Below are positions 34,298-43,486 of a DNA stretch of 64,000 nt, one piece after another. Source of the DNA: Vreelandella lutescens. GTDB taxonomy: Bacteria; Pseudomonadota; Gammaproteobacteria; Pseudomonadales; Halomonadaceae. The notes below the pieces were generated by a model. That model was not told where the DNA came from. It did no database searches and saw nothing but the letters and a program-made list of their open reading frames with translations. The stretch is from NCBI RefSeq assembly GCF_014640815.1, contig NZ_BMHM01000001.1:434001-498000 (forward strand), in the 5' to 3' direction. Position 1 is the stretch's first letter. Each line of letters starts with the position of its first letter. The position numbers were made by a program, and so were the translations under genes.

Positions 34298-35308
34298 TTA
34301 ATAGGTTTGCATCAGGTAATCATAAGCATTTTTGATGCGCTGAAAGCGTGCCGACGCCAGCGCTACCTGATGCTCACTTTCGGAGTAAAAGCGGTCTGGG
34401 TGATGTAGCTGGGCCATGCGTCGATAGGCCTTGCGAACGTCGGTTTTGCTGGCACCCGGCGTCAGCCCAAGCACCGCCAAAGCTCGGGTAGTGCGGTCAG
34501 GCGGTGGTGGGCTGCTAGTGCGGCGATAGTGGTGCTGTCTTGCCTCTTCCTGGCGGGCCTGCTCTTGACGCTGACGCTCCCGGCGCGCCTGTTCCTGACG
34601 TGCTTGTTCTGCCCTGGCTTTCTCTGCTCTGGCCTGCTCGGCGCTAGCCTGTTCAGCCCGCGCTTTCGCATGACGCTCGTGCTCTTTTTGCTGCTGTTTT
34701 TCCTGCTGCTTCTGTTTCTTTTCCTGCTGTTTATCCGCTTTGGCACGCTGTTGCTGTTCTGCCCGAGCGCGCGTCGCTTTTTCCCGCTCGGCGGCCTCGG
34801 CGGCTTCCTTTGCCTTTTGGGCGTAGTGGCCGGGGTCGTGGGCTTGCCAGTAAGCGTCGCGACTAGGGTCTTCCGGCGGGCGCAGGGGTTTACCTGTCAG
34901 TTCCTGAAACAGCGTCCCTAAGGTCGCGGGCGTCACATTTAACAAATCGGCAAGAAAACGCAGAATGTAATGATTAGCCAGCGAAATAGCGCCATCGTCG
35001 GTGGCCACGGTAATCGCTTGATGCATCACACTCAGGCTACGCTCGTGAGAACACTCTTTGCGCACCACTTCAGCGGCGAGCTGAATAGCGTGAAGATCCT
35101 GGCTATGGGCAATGCTCATCACTGGCCCCAGCTCATGCCCGTGGCGAAACTGCGCCGTCACCTGGGCCAACCGGCGTCGCCGCTGGCCTTCCGAGACGTG
35201 CTGTCGATGCACCAGTACCCAGCCCAGCAGTAGCAGTGTGGCCGTATCCACTTGGCTGCGGCTTTTGAGCAGCAGCAGCTCAAAGGGTGAAAAACGGGCG
35301 ATGGACAT
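34298..35308 (-). CDS. TerB-like / coiled-coil / J-domain protein
   Basis: Protein of 336 residues in three parts: an N-terminal helical TerB/DjlA-like domain (about 5-140), a long charged coiled coil of Ala/Arg/Glu/Gln/Lys repeats (about 155-270), and a C-terminal J domain (about 275-336) with intact HPD at 303-305, so it should stimulate an Hsp70. No zinc-finger or substrate-binding region of DnaJ is present, and unlike DjlA there is no N-terminal membrane helix. GGAG precedes the ATG. It is divergent from an unrecognised membrane protein gene and upstream of a small degenerate-J membrane protein. The partner Hsp70 and target are unknown. Confidence 0.85.
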   Translation of the reverse strand: MSIARFSPFELLLLKSRSQVDTATLLLLGWVLVHRQHVSEGQRRRRLAQVTAQFRHGHELGPVMSIAHSQDLHAIQLAAEVVRKECSHERSLSVMHQAITVATDDGAISLANHYILRFLADLLNVTPATLGTLFQELTGKPLRPPEDPSRDAYWQAHDPGHYAQKAKEAAEAAEREKATRARAEQQQRAKADKQQEKKQKQQEKQQQKEHERHAKARAEQASAEQARAEKARAEQARQEQARRERQRQEQARQEEARQHHYRRTSSPPPPDRTTRALAVLGLTPGASKTDVRKAYRRMAQLHHPDRFYSESEHQVALASARFQRIKNAYDYLMQTY

Positions 35309-35419
35309 TCCCTAGCTCCAAGGCGAAGAAGTAGACCGTAGCCTCTGCATGGCAGATCACTATGGCGAATTAACTATGGTATATCATCGTGTTTGGCAAT
35401 GAAGTAGGAGATTCGTGAG

Positions 35420-36850
35420 GTGATCAACGTTGAGCGTAAAAATAGTTTTCAGCTGCGTCTGTCGCGGCGGCTAAAAGAAGAAACTTCCCATACGCTTGAT
35501 GTGTATCTTTTTGTGCCCAAAGAGCTTGGGCTAAGCACGCATGTCATCTCCGAAGATGCATTTTATCATGGCGCGATTAGCGTCTCGCGCACCTACTACA
35601 GCGATGAGTACCACTTGCCGCTGGTGCATAGTCGGTTGGTGAGCCGCAACCAGTTGGGCAGCGACTCTTACCGGTTAAGTCTCAGTCTCTACGCCTATCA
35701 ATATGTCGGTGCCTTAGAGCGCACCACCCAGGCCATGCTCTCTGATGCGCGTAAATTGCGCCGCGAACCAGGCGATGATGACCCCGCCTGGGAGGAGAAA
35801 GCCGCCGCGCTGCGCGAACAGATGGGGGAAATGAGCGACTTAAGCGAGGGGATCTTAAAACGCCTGCGGCGCAACCCGCCTAGCGACGAACGGCTCTATA
35901 AGTACTTTGCCAATATCGACAATTATCTCTCCTGGTTTACCGAACAGCAGCTATTGGCGCTGGTGGCACATATGCCCCGAGGCGGGCCATTTAGCGATAT
36001 TAAACGGCGATTTATCACCCTTTGCCAACGGGAAGGGGAGTACCGTCAGGCCCAGGAGTACAACGCAGAACGAGTAAGGGAAGACCCCACTCGAATGTCG
36101 AATAAAATGCGCCTGCTGCGACGGCTGATTGAGTATCCAATCACCCTTAAGCAGCGCGCCTTAGAGCTGGGTAGCGGCGAACAGAAAGCCGTCAAAGCCT
36201 TAGCTACCGCAGTAGTGATGGCGTTTGTCTCGTTAGGCGTGCTGCACTTACGTAATGTAGTGGGGGATATCACGGCGCTGTTTGTACTGGCTATGGCGCT
36301 GTTATACGCCATGCGTGAAGTCTTTAAAGATGACCTTCGCAACACCCTGTGGCGCTGGCTGCGTCGCGGCCGCCCTAAGTGGCGGCGTCAATACATTGAC
36401 CCCACTCGTAATGCCCTGGTGGGGCGGCAGCTTGAGTGGTTCGACTATAAACGCTACTCCGCGCTGGATGACGATATTCAGCAAATGCGGCGGCGCACCG
36501 TGGCCCAGCGTGACGAGGTAGTGATGCATTACCGCTCCAGCTCACGGATGTCGCCCACGCGCTTTCTCAGCGGCTACGAACACACCCGCGAAACGCTGCA
36601 TATCGACCTCTCCATGCTGACGCGCTTAATGAGCAAAGAAAAACACCATATCTACCGCTTAAAAGAGGGGCAGGCGGTGCGTGAAAGCGTTGAGCGTCGC
36701 CACTTGTTCAATCTCGTGGTGCGTGAAACTGGCAGTGAAGACACGCCTTATCTGGCCCGCTGGAAAGTGGTGGTGAGCCGCTCAGGCATTGTCGATGTCG
36801 AGAAAGTATCGGAAGACAGTACGCCATCCAGTGGCAATAACCTGCGCTAG
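35420..36850 (+). CDS. Unrecognised protein with two membrane helices
   Basis: Protein of 476 residues that I cannot assign to a family. Residues 1-250 are hydrophilic and basic with an ordered beta-like start (SFQLRLSRRLKE..., LDVYLFVPKELGL). Two adjacent helices (about 259-277 and 283-298) form a hairpin, and residues 300-476 are again cytosolic and very rich in Arg, with a beta-like end (RWKVVVSRSGIVDVEKV). Both large domains therefore lie on the same side. Start codon is GTG at 35420, nine bases after AGGAG. Divergent from the TerB/J gene (111 bp), so a functional link is possible. Codon use is like the neighbours; no sign of transfer. Confidence 0.75.
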   Translation: MINVERKNSFQLRLSRRLKEETSHTLDVYLFVPKELGLSTHVISEDAFYHGAISVSRTYYSDEYHLPLVHSRLVSRNQLGSDSYRLSLSLYAYQYVGALERTTQAMLSDARKLRREPGDDDPAWEEKAAALREQMGEMSDLSEGILKRLRRNPPSDERLYKYFANIDNYLSWFTEQQLLALVAHMPRGGPFSDIKRRFITLCQREGEYRQAQEYNAERVREDPTRMSNKMRLLRRLIEYPITLKQRALELGSGEQKAVKALATAVVMAFVSLGVLHLRNVVGDITALFVLAMALLYAMREVFKDDLRNTLWRWLRRGRPKWRRQYIDPTRNALVGRQLEWFDYKRYSALDDDIQQMRRRTVAQRDEVVMHYRSSSRMSPTRFLSGYEHTRETLHIDLSMLTRLMSKEKHHIYRLKEGQAVRESVERRHLFNLVVRETGSEDTPYLARWKVVVSRSGIVDVEKVSEDSTPSSGNNLR

Positions 36851-36962
36851 ATCAACCAAACGACACTCATCTAAACCGCTGATAGCGCATCCTTAGGCGG
36901 CACACTAGTGTTAAAGAGAGTATGCACACTCTTTTCCACGCACTTGTTGCCAGGAGGTAGCC

Positions 36963-37664
36963 GTGCAAGCCATCGATATCATGACGTCCAAAGTGATTAG
37001 CGTCAGTCTAGACGCAGATGTGCGCGATATAGCGCAGCAACTGCTGGCTCACCGTATCAGTGCGGTGCCCGTAGTGGATGCCGACGGTAAGGTTGTCGGT
37101 ATCGTTAGCGAAGGGGATCTTATGCGACGCATCACCGATACCTCTTCCGCGGCATCGTCTCATGGGGGAGCTTGGTGGCTATCGCTATTCGCAGGCGGTA
37201 AAGACGCAGGGGAGTACGTGAAGGCTAAGGGCAAAAAAGCCCGTGACGTCATGACCCCTGACCCATTGACCATTGAAGAAAATATGCCGCTACATGACAT
37301 TGCGCGGCTTTTGGAAAAACACCGCATCAAGCGCGTCCCGGTGGTTCGCGAAGGCAAGCTGGTGGGCATTGTCAGCCGTGCCAATTTGCTACAAGGGATT
37401 GCCAATGCACCGGTCACGCCAGCGCCGTCGTCAATAGATGATCGCCAAGTTCGCGATACCATACTCAATGAGGTGGATGCGCAAACAGGCGTACACACAG
37501 GCAGCATCAGCATCACCGTGAACAACGGTCATGTGGAAGTATGGGGGCTCGTGGAGTCGCAGGCGCAAAAGCAGGCCGTGACCGTTGCTGCCGAGAACAC
37601 CCCCGGTGTCCATTCCGTGGCGAATCATTTAGGCATCATGCCACGCGGTGCCGCCTATTTTTAA
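36963..37664 (+). CDS. CBS-pair and BON domain protein
   Basis: Cytosolic protein of 233 residues: two CBS domains (about 7-60, MTSKVISVSLDADVRDIAQQLLAHRISAVPVVD; and about 93-150, RDVMTPDPLTIEENMPLHDIARLLEKHRIKRVPVV) that form an adenosyl-nucleotide-binding module, separated by a Gly/Lys-rich loop, then a BON domain (about 165-228) with TGSISITVNNGHVEVWGLVES. BON domains are usually linked to membranes or osmotic shock; CBS-BON fusions are common but uncharacterised. Start codon is GTG with a near-perfect CCAGGAGGT seven bases before. Monocistronic, closed by a strong terminator. Confidence 0.9.
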   Translation: MQAIDIMTSKVISVSLDADVRDIAQQLLAHRISAVPVVDADGKVVGIVSEGDLMRRITDTSSAASSHGGAWWLSLFAGGKDAGEYVKAKGKKARDVMTPDPLTIEENMPLHDIARLLEKHRIKRVPVVREGKLVGIVSRANLLQGIANAPVTPAPSSIDDRQVRDTILNEVDAQTGVHTGSISITVNNGHVEVWGLVESQAQKQAVTVAAENTPGVHSVANHLGIMPRGAAYF

Positions 37665-37692
37665 GCGGCCTCTCTAACGCCGCTCAGCCAAC

Positions 37693-37722
37693 AACCCGCT
37701 GATGATATCAGCGGGTTTTTTT
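37693..37722 (+). terminator. Intrinsic terminator after the CBS-BON gene
   Basis: AACCCGCTGAT, 3-nt loop, ATCAGCGGGTT running into seven T residues: an 11-bp perfect stem on the plus strand, 28 bp past the stop codon. Confidence 0.92.
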
Positions 37723-37770
37723 ATTTCTAATGACAAACAACGGCTTCTATTTAACGACTAAAGTCCAATA

Positions 37771-37804
37771 AGTAAACGTTTACTATTGCTACGTAAACGT
37801 TTAC
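37771..37804 (+). promoter_or_regulatory. Tandem LacI-type operators of the ThuA operon
   Basis: Two perfect palindromes, AGTAAACGTTTACT (37771-37784) and GTAAACGTTTAC (37793-37804), both with the central CG and TAAACG half-site typical of LacI/PurR-family operators. Their centres are 21 bp apart, two turns of the helix, so two dimers would sit on the same face. They lie 60-95 bp before the first gene of an operon that ends with its own lacI-type regulator gene, the obvious ligand-responsive repressor. Confidence 0.85.
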
Positions 37805-37864
37805 TTTTCTCTCAAGCGCTAACCGGGCGGTTAGTAATGTTATCTACCTACTAGCGAGAGAGCG

Positions 37865-38644
37865 ATGACACTCCGAGTTACCGTATGGGGCGAAAACGTC
37901 CACGAGCAAACCAACGAGGTGGTAGCACGCATTTACCCCACCGGCATGCACCAGTGCATCGCCGATGGCTTAAATGAAGCACAAGCACTCTCTGCCACTG
38001 CCGTCACGCTGCAAGACCCCGAGCAGGGGCTTAGCGAAGAGACGCTGGAAAATACCGACGTGCTGCTGTGGTGGGGCCATGCTGCCCATGGCGATGTACT
38101 AGAAGAGACCGTTGATCGCGTGCAAAAGCGCGTGCTGCAGGGCATGGGTTTGATCGTGCTGCACTCCGGCCACTACTCCAAAATCTTCAAACGGCTAATG
38201 GGCACCACCTGCTCGCTGAAATGGCGAGAAGCCGGTGAGCGTGAGCGCCTTTGGGTCGTGAATCCTGGCCACCCTATCGTGCAAGGGCTCGGCGATTACA
38301 TCGAACTGCCCCACACCGAAATGTACGGCGAGCCCTTTGCGGTGCCCAACCCGGATGAGGTGATCTTTATTAGCGCCTTTGAAGGCGGCGAAGTGTTCCG
38401 TTCCGGCCTGACCTACAAACGCGGCAACGGCAAGATTTTCTACTTCCGCCCCGGCCATGAAACCTACCCGATCTACTACGACGAACAGGTAAAGCAAGTG
38501 CTCAAAAATGCCGTTGTTTGGGCGCAGCCAGAAGGCTCACGTTGGATCGATAGCTGCCCCAACGTGCCCGCCGACCAAGCGCCCAATCCGGTGGAGATCA
38601 AAGGCGAAAGCCTGCATAAACCCGGCGAGGAGGGCTTCAAATGA
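37865..38644 (+). CDS. thuA: ThuA-like domain protein
   Basis: Cytosolic protein of 259 residues with the ThuA (trehalose utilisation) fold, related to class I GATases but without a catalytic cysteine in the usual place. Recognisable are [21 protein letters not shown], the [13 protein letters not shown] segment (about 65-77), [20 protein letters not shown], and RPGHETYP near the end. In rhizobia ThuA acts with ThuB in oxidising trehalose and related disaccharides to 3-keto sugars. It is the first gene behind paired LacI operators and overlaps the next gene by 4 bp. The sugar here is not known. Confidence 0.85.
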   Translation: MTLRVTVWGENVHEQTNEVVARIYPTGMHQCIADGLNEAQALSATAVTLQDPEQGLSEETLENTDVLLWWGHAAHGDVLEETVDRVQKRVLQGMGLIVLHSGHYSKIFKRLMGTTCSLKWREAGERERLWVVNPGHPIVQGLGDYIELPHTEMYGEPFAVPNPDEVIFISAFEGGEVFRSGLTYKRGNGKIFYFRPGHETYPIYYDEQVKQVLKNAVVWAQPEGSRWIDSCPNVPADQAPNPVEIKGESLHKPGEEGFK

Positions 38645-39690
38645 TCCGTTTAGCGATTATTGGCGCGGGCAGCATGGCGGGCGAGCACGCTAAGCACTAC
38701 GGCCGCATCGAAGGCGTTGAAGTGGTCGCCGTTTGCGACCGAGATTTCCCCAAAGCCCAAGCGTTTGCTGAGCGCCACGGCATTGCCGATGTGTATCAAG
38801 ATCTGGACGCTATGCTCGCCCGCGACGATATCCACGCGGTAAGCAACGTTACCCCGGATGGCGTGCACAAGGTCACATCGCTGGCCGCCATTGCCGCAGG
38901 TAAACACATCCTGTGCGAAAAGCCCCTGGCCACCAACGCCGAGGATGCCCATGAGATGGCCGCCGCCGCCCAGGCCGCTAACGTCATCAACATGGTCAAC
39001 TTGAGCTACCGGGACGCCCCTGCCATTCAGCACGCCCGTGCGCTTGTCACCGGCGGCGCGATTGGTACCGTGCGCCACGTGGACGCCAGCTACCGCCAAA
39101 GCTGGCTGGTCAGCAACGCCTGGGGCCGCTGGGACGAAGAGAGCCAGTGGCTATGGCGGCTCTCGGAAGCCCACGGCAGTAAAGGGGTGCTGGGTGATGT
39201 GGGCGTGCATATCGTCGACTTCGCCAGCTTCCCGGTGGGCGATATCACCCGCGTCAACTGCGAGCTCACCTGCTTCGATAAAGCGCCGGATAACCGCATT
39301 GGCGACTACGTGCTGGATGCTAACGACACCGCGCTGATGCGCGTGCGCTTTGCTAACGGTGCCATGGGAACGATTCAGGCGACCCGCTGGGCCACCGGCC
39401 ACCATAACTCGCTAACGCTGAGCGTTCACGGTGATAAAGGCGCGATCCGTGTAGATCTGGATGCCTCCAAAGATGACGTACAGGTATGCCTGAACGATGA
39501 CGTGCATCCTGCCCGCTGGACCACCGTTAAAGCGCCGCCCACGCCCAGTATTTATCAGCGCTTTATCGAAAGTATCCGCACGGGCGAGAACGACCAGCCT
39601 GACTTTGCCCGCGGTGCGGCCATTCAAACCGTGCTAGACGCCTGCTTTGTTTCCAGCCTGGAGGACCGCAGCCTGGCGATTGCCAGCTAA
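38641..39690 (+). CDS. Gfo/Idh/MocA-family sugar dehydrogenase (ThuB-like)
   Basis: NAD(P)-dependent oxidoreductase of 349 residues. The N-terminal Rossmann motif is [15 protein letters not shown], the dinucleotide-domain [12 protein letters not shown] (around residue 93) contains the catalytic EKP lysine, and a C-terminal alpha/beta substrate domain follows, including [13 protein letters not shown] with the conserved Asp-X-X-X-His. Translationally coupled to thuA (ATGA overlap). By analogy with ThuB it oxidises a sugar, often to the 3-keto form, but the specificity of this large family cannot be read from sequence. Confidence 0.9.
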   Translation: MIRLAIIGAGSMAGEHAKHYGRIEGVEVVAVCDRDFPKAQAFAERHGIADVYQDLDAMLARDDIHAVSNVTPDGVHKVTSLAAIAAGKHILCEKPLATNAEDAHEMAAAAQAANVINMVNLSYRDAPAIQHARALVTGGAIGTVRHVDASYRQSWLVSNAWGRWDEESQWLWRLSEAHGSKGVLGDVGVHIVDFASFPVGDITRVNCELTCFDKAPDNRIGDYVLDANDTALMRVRFANGAMGTIQATRWATGHHNSLTLSVHGDKGAIRVDLDASKDDVQVCLNDDVHPARWTTVKAPPTPSIYQRFIESIRTGENDQPDFARGAAIQTVLDACFVSSLEDRSLAIAS

Positions 39691-39754
39691 CAAGCACGTT
39701 TCATTACGCATCTTCTAGACGCAAGACACCCAATAACAAGATGAGGACTCCACG

Positions 39755-41017
39755 ATGCGCTACTCGCTGAGAACACCGCTGCTAATCATGACCCTGCTGC
39801 CCACAGCGCTGCCTGCCATGGCCGCCGAGATCACCGTTGCCTGCGGCGACGGTGGGGCGGCAGATTTCTGCCCTGAACTCTCCCAGCGCTGGGCCGAGGC
39901 CAACGGTCATCAGGTTAATATTGTCACCACGCCTGCTTCACCCACTGAAAAGCTCTCGCTTTATCAACAGCTGTTGGGCAGCCAATCCCAAGATGTTGAT
40001 GTGCTAATGGTGGATATCGTCTGGCCGGGCCTGCTGGCAGAGCACTTGGTGGATTTGAACGACTACCTGCCACAGGGCGCAGCGGAAGGGTTTATTCCCT
40101 CGCTGATGGAGAACAATACCGTGCAAGGCAAGCTGGTCGCGCTGCCCTGGTTTACCGATGCCGGATTGCTCTACTACCGCCACGACCTGCTTGAGCAGTA
40201 CGACGCTGACGTGCCGCAGACCTGGCAAGCGCTCACCGACACTGCCCGGCGCATTCAAAACGCCGAACGGGAAGCGGGCAACGAGCGCATGCATGGTTTC
40301 GTCTTCCAAGGGCGCGCCTACGAAGGGCTGACCACCAACGCGCTGGAGTGGGTGGCGAGCTACGGCGGCGGTACCTTTGTGGATGCCGAGGGGCAGGTCA
40401 CGGTGAACAATCCCCAGGCGGTGGAAGCCCTAGCGCTAGCGGCTTCTTGGGTGGGTGATATTAGCCCGGAAGGCGTGCGTAACTACATGGAAGAGGAAGC
40501 GCGCGGCGTATTCCAGGCGGGCAACGCAGTGTTTATGCGCAACTGGCCCTACGTGTGGTCGCTGGGGCAAGCGGACGGCACGCCGATCCAGAACAAGTTC
40601 AGCGTAGCGCCGCTGCCCAGCGGGCCAGAAGGGCAGTCGGTGGCAACGCTAGGCGGTTGGAACTGGGCGGTGTCCCGCTACTCGGATGAGCCGCAGGCGG
40701 CCGCTGACTTGGTGGCGTACCTCACCGCTGAAGCTCAGCAAAAAGCCCACGCCATTGAGTTTGGCCGTAACCCCACGCGCCCAGCGCTCTATGAAGATGA
40801 AGACGTGCTGGCTGCGCAGCCGTTTATCGGCGAGCTGTATGAGACGGTGATGAACGGCGTGCCGCGCCCGGCCAGCATTACCGGCGATGCCTACCCGCGA
40901 GTCTCCAACGCAATCTTTAACCGCGTGCACGATACGCTGTCCGGCAGTATCACGCCGGAGCAGGCGGTACAGCAGTTGGATAGCGAATTGGCGCGACTGG
41001 GACGGCGTGGCTGGTAG
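39755..41017 (+). CDS. ABC-type sugar-binding protein (family 1, ThuE-like)
   Basis: Periplasmic binding protein of 420 residues with a signal peptide (cleavage near AMA-AEI, residue 23). Typical family 1 elements are LSLYQQLLGSQSQDVDVLMVDIVWPG (about 69-94), YYRHDLLEQY, and FRNWPYVWSL-like AVFMRNWPYVWSL. It resembles trehalose/maltose binding proteins. GAGGACTCC precedes the ATG; the gap from the oxidoreductase gene is 64 bp. No permease or ATPase genes follow; the next gene is the LacI regulator, 84 bp on. The receptor must use permeases coded elsewhere, or the operon has lost them. Confidence 0.9.
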   Translation: MRYSLRTPLLIMTLLPTALPAMAAEITVACGDGGAADFCPELSQRWAEANGHQVNIVTTPASPTEKLSLYQQLLGSQSQDVDVLMVDIVWPGLLAEHLVDLNDYLPQGAAEGFIPSLMENNTVQGKLVALPWFTDAGLLYYRHDLLEQYDADVPQTWQALTDTARRIQNAEREAGNERMHGFVFQGRAYEGLTTNALEWVASYGGGTFVDAEGQVTVNNPQAVEALALAASWVGDISPEGVRNYMEEEARGVFQAGNAVFMRNWPYVWSLGQADGTPIQNKFSVAPLPSGPEGQSVATLGGWNWAVSRYSDEPQAAADLVAYLTAEAQQKAHAIEFGRNPTRPALYEDEDVLAAQPFIGELYETVMNGVPRPASITGDAYPRVSNAIFNRVHDTLSGSITPEQAVQQLDSELARLGRRGW

Positions 41018-41101
41018 CGCTGATTGCTCGGCAGGCGGTGCATTCAGCGATTTTCGGCCCCGCTTTTTGTACAATCAGGGCCCGACTGGCTGAGGCATGG
41101 C

Positions 41102-42085
41102 ATGAAACAGAACAAACCGAGCGCGCAAACCGCCACCATTCGTGAAATCGCCCGGCGCGCCGAGGTCTCGATTGCCTCGGTAAGCCGGGCGTTGAACGGC
41201 AAGCCGGGGATCAGCGACGCGCTGCGCGACAAAATTCTCACCATCAGCCGCGAAGTGGCCTACCAGCCCAGCGCGGCGGCGCGGCAGCTCATCAGTGGCA
41301 AAGCCGCCGTGGTGGGCATTTCATTGGGGCGGCAGGATATCGAACTGCGCCCTTACTATATTCTGCTCTACCAGCACTTAACCGTAGCGCTGCACCAGCA
41401 GGGCATGGTGCCGATCTTCTTTCACCACGACCAAACCCTGGATCTGCCCGAACGGGCGGGCGCGGCGATCTTGTTAGGGGAAACGGGGGAAGACGAGCGC
41501 CCAGGCGTACTGCGCGCGGCGGGCATACCGTTTGTGCGCATTGGCAACGCGGGGAAGGGGTTTTCGGTGGCTCCGGATGATGTCTCCGGGCTATACCAAA
41601 TCACTCAGCACCTGATCGAACAAGGGCGAACGCGGATTGCCTTCGTGGGCGGGGAGTTAGACGTGCCGCGCCCCCACAGCCGCCTTTCCGGTTACCAGCA
41701 AGCGATAGCCGAGGCAGCGCTTAGCGAGCAGCTGCTCAGCTTGCCCCATCGGTTTACGTCCGACTCCCTGACCAGCTACCGCCACCTTAACCGTATTCTC
41801 AACCATGACGACCCACTACCGTTCGATGCGCTGGTCTGCGCTACCGACGAGTTGGCGCTCGGCTGTGTCGCCGCGCTGGAAGATCGTGGTATCCGCGTAC
41901 CCGAAGAAGTGGCCGTTACCGGTTTTGATGACCTGCCCACCTTGGCCACGGGCTTAACCACGGTGCGCCAGGATATTGCGGCGATTGCCGCGATGAGTGT
42001 CGAGCTATTAAGCGAAGCGCTGGCGGGAAAAGCGCCCCGGCACGTGTCGCTGCCGGTGGCGCTGGTGCTGCGCGCGAGTGGTTAG
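41102..42085 (+). CDS. LacI-family transcriptional regulator
   Basis: Repressor of 327 residues. Helix-turn-helix and hinge at about 12-65 (TIREIARRAEVSIASVSRALNGKPGISDALRDKI) with the YQPSAAARQL hinge, then a periplasmic-binding-like sugar domain. The ATG at 41102 has TGAGG six bases upstream; the frame is open to 41024 but that part overlaps the intergenic gap. It ends the thuA operon and is the likely binder of the paired TAAACGTTTA palindromes upstream of thuA, giving autoregulation. Inducer is presumably the sugar handled by the operon. Confidence 0.92.
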   Translation: MKQNKPSAQTATIREIARRAEVSIASVSRALNGKPGISDALRDKILTISREVAYQPSAAARQLISGKAAVVGISLGRQDIELRPYYILLYQHLTVALHQQGMVPIFFHHDQTLDLPERAGAAILLGETGEDERPGVLRAAGIPFVRIGNAGKGFSVAPDDVSGLYQITQHLIEQGRTRIAFVGGELDVPRPHSRLSGYQQAIAEAALSEQLLSLPHRFTSDSLTSYRHLNRILNHDDPLPFDALVCATDELALGCVAALEDRGIRVPEEVAVTGFDDLPTLATGLTTVRQDIAAIAAMSVELLSEALAGKAPRHVSLPVALVLRASG

Positions 42086-42277
42086 TGGCTACTCGTGTCA
42101 GGTCGGAAATGAATGTTGATGGCTGTGCCTAATCTGTGAAATGGTTACGGCACGCTAAAAAATAATATTGTTATTATTGCATCATAGAATTATAAGCTGA
42201 GATTCTAAAAATGTCTTTTTTTCAATTATCTGTGAATCTTTTTTAAGGTTTGATAGCATCATCATTAACAAGGTGCT

Positions 42278-42592
42278 TTATATTGTAAACAACCAACGCC
42301 ACCCAGCAGCGCAGAACATACCCAGTGCAATTGAAACCAGCGGGCTTCTCAGTATGATTGCCACTGTTCCAGCGGCAATAGCTGCAATACGCACGCCACC
42401 GTCACCATGCACTATGATCGGCGTAATAACGGCAATCAGCACTGAACTAGACATTGCATCAATGAATCTACGAACCCGTGGGCCTAGAGGCACGCGCGCC
42501 ATTATGAGTAGCCCCAGTACTCTGGAGCCGTAAGCAATGACTACCATTAATATTATGGCTATCAGCGACTGCCATACGGGCGAAAAATTCAT
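42278..42592 (-). CDS. azlD: AzlD-type branched-chain amino-acid exporter subunit
   Basis: Small membrane protein of 104 residues with four predicted helices, the AzlD partner of AzlC. The pattern LIMARVPLGPRVRRFIDAMSSSVLIAVITP is family-typical. It overlaps the preceding azlC gene by 4 bp. AzlCD complexes export branched-chain amino acids and related analogues. The 190 bp beyond its stop (42086-42277) are AT-rich and contain no gene that I can see. Confidence 0.88.
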   Translation of the reverse strand: MNFSPVWQSLIAIILMVVIAYGSRVLGLLIMARVPLGPRVRRFIDAMSSSVLIAVITPIIVHGDGGVRIAAIAAGTVAIILRSPLVSIALGMFCAAGWRWLFTI

Positions 42593-43311
42593 ACGGTGCT
42601 CTTCCCGAACCAGCGTTCAGGTAACAATACCGCTACCATGCCACCGATGATGGCACCCACCATCACATGCAGGTAAGGTGGCAACCACCAGTACGCCATT
42701 AATGCACTCGCCGCTGCAGCCAGCCAGGGTAGAGCCATTGCTGCTCTGGGGTTGCCACCGACAACAATCATAAGCAGAAAGCACAGCATAATTACATCAA
42801 GGCCAAAGCGTTCAGGTTGGGCAATGCCTCCACCAAAGGCTAGCCCTATTGCGGTGCCTGCGACCCAGGCTCCCCATAGCGCTATCCCTCCGCCTAGCAG
42901 AATGCCCAGGTTTCGCTCACCACGCTGATACTCTTTCAGTGCCATCGCCCAGTTGGAGTCGGTCAGCAGGATCACCATGGCGAATTGTTGGCTTCTAGGT
43001 AACGACTGGAGCCAGGGGTAGAGCGCCGCGCTCATCAGCATATGCCGAGTATGGATCGCGAGGGTGACCGCCGCCAAAGCAAGTAGTGGTAAAGGCGGAT
43101 GCCACATCTCTAGGGCGGCAAACTGCGATGGCGCCGCGAATACAAACAGGCTCATTAACATCGCTTCCCAACCGGCTAGTCCTTGGTGCACTGCTGCAAC
43201 GCCAAACGCTAACCCAAAAGCGATCGTAAAAACTGCCAAAGGCAGCATCATCCGAATTCCTCGCCAGGTGCCCGCTGTATCAAGTCGTGTGGGATTTTCC
43301 TTTACTTTCAT
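42589..43311 (-). CDS. azlC: AzlC-type branched-chain amino-acid exporter subunit
   Basis: Inner-membrane protein of 240 residues, large subunit of the AzlCD exporter (YgaZ/YgaH in E. coli export valine). Family marks: FTIAFGLAFGVAAVHQGLAGWEAMLMSLFVFAAPSQFAAL (about 33-72), AIHTRHMLMSAALYPWL, and LLTDSNWAMAL. Divergent from the TRAP/amidohydrolase operon across 175 bp that contain a large palindrome, so both sides are probably under the TetR regulator coded in that operon. The exported compound could be the amino acid released by the amidohydrolase. Confidence 0.9.
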   Translation of the reverse strand: MKVKENPTRLDTAGTWRGIRMMLPLAVFTIAFGLAFGVAAVHQGLAGWEAMLMSLFVFAAPSQFAALEMWHPPLPLLALAAVTLAIHTRHMLMSAALYPWLQSLPRSQQFAMVILLTDSNWAMALKEYQRGERNLGILLGGGIALWGAWVAGTAIGLAFGGGIAQPERFGLDVIMLCFLLMIVVGGNPRAAMALPWLAAAASALMAYWWLPPYLHVMVGAIIGGMVAVLLPERWFGKSTV

Positions 43312-43344
43312 TACTTAATCGTTCTCCTCAAAATTGGCTATGTT

Positions 43345-43370
43345 AAAAACAAACAGACCTGCTTGTTTTT
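43345..43370. promoter_or_regulatory. 26-bp imperfect palindrome, candidate TetR operator
   Basis: Half-sites AAAAACAAACAGA and CCTGCTTGTTTTT match each other in 11 of 13 positions. The site lies centrally between the azlC and dctP start codons and has the size of a TetR-family operator. The tetR gene is the second gene of the dctP operon, so this is the natural candidate for dual repression. A chance AT-rich palindrome is less likely given the conserved CAG/CTG core. Confidence 0.6.
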
Positions 43371-43486
43371 TTATTATTTGAAGTCTAGATTGAATTATGT
43401 ACACGCGCCACATCAGGTGACGTGTCAAAAATACCAAGCAAGAAAATAGAAAAAAAACAGCCGATTAAATCGGCCTGGGAAACTAT

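Noticed and set aside
40950..41110. Remnant of ABC permease genes between the sugar-binding protein and lacI
   Set aside because: The gap is only 84 bp with no recognisable permease fragment; a deletion cannot be shown from this sequence alone.
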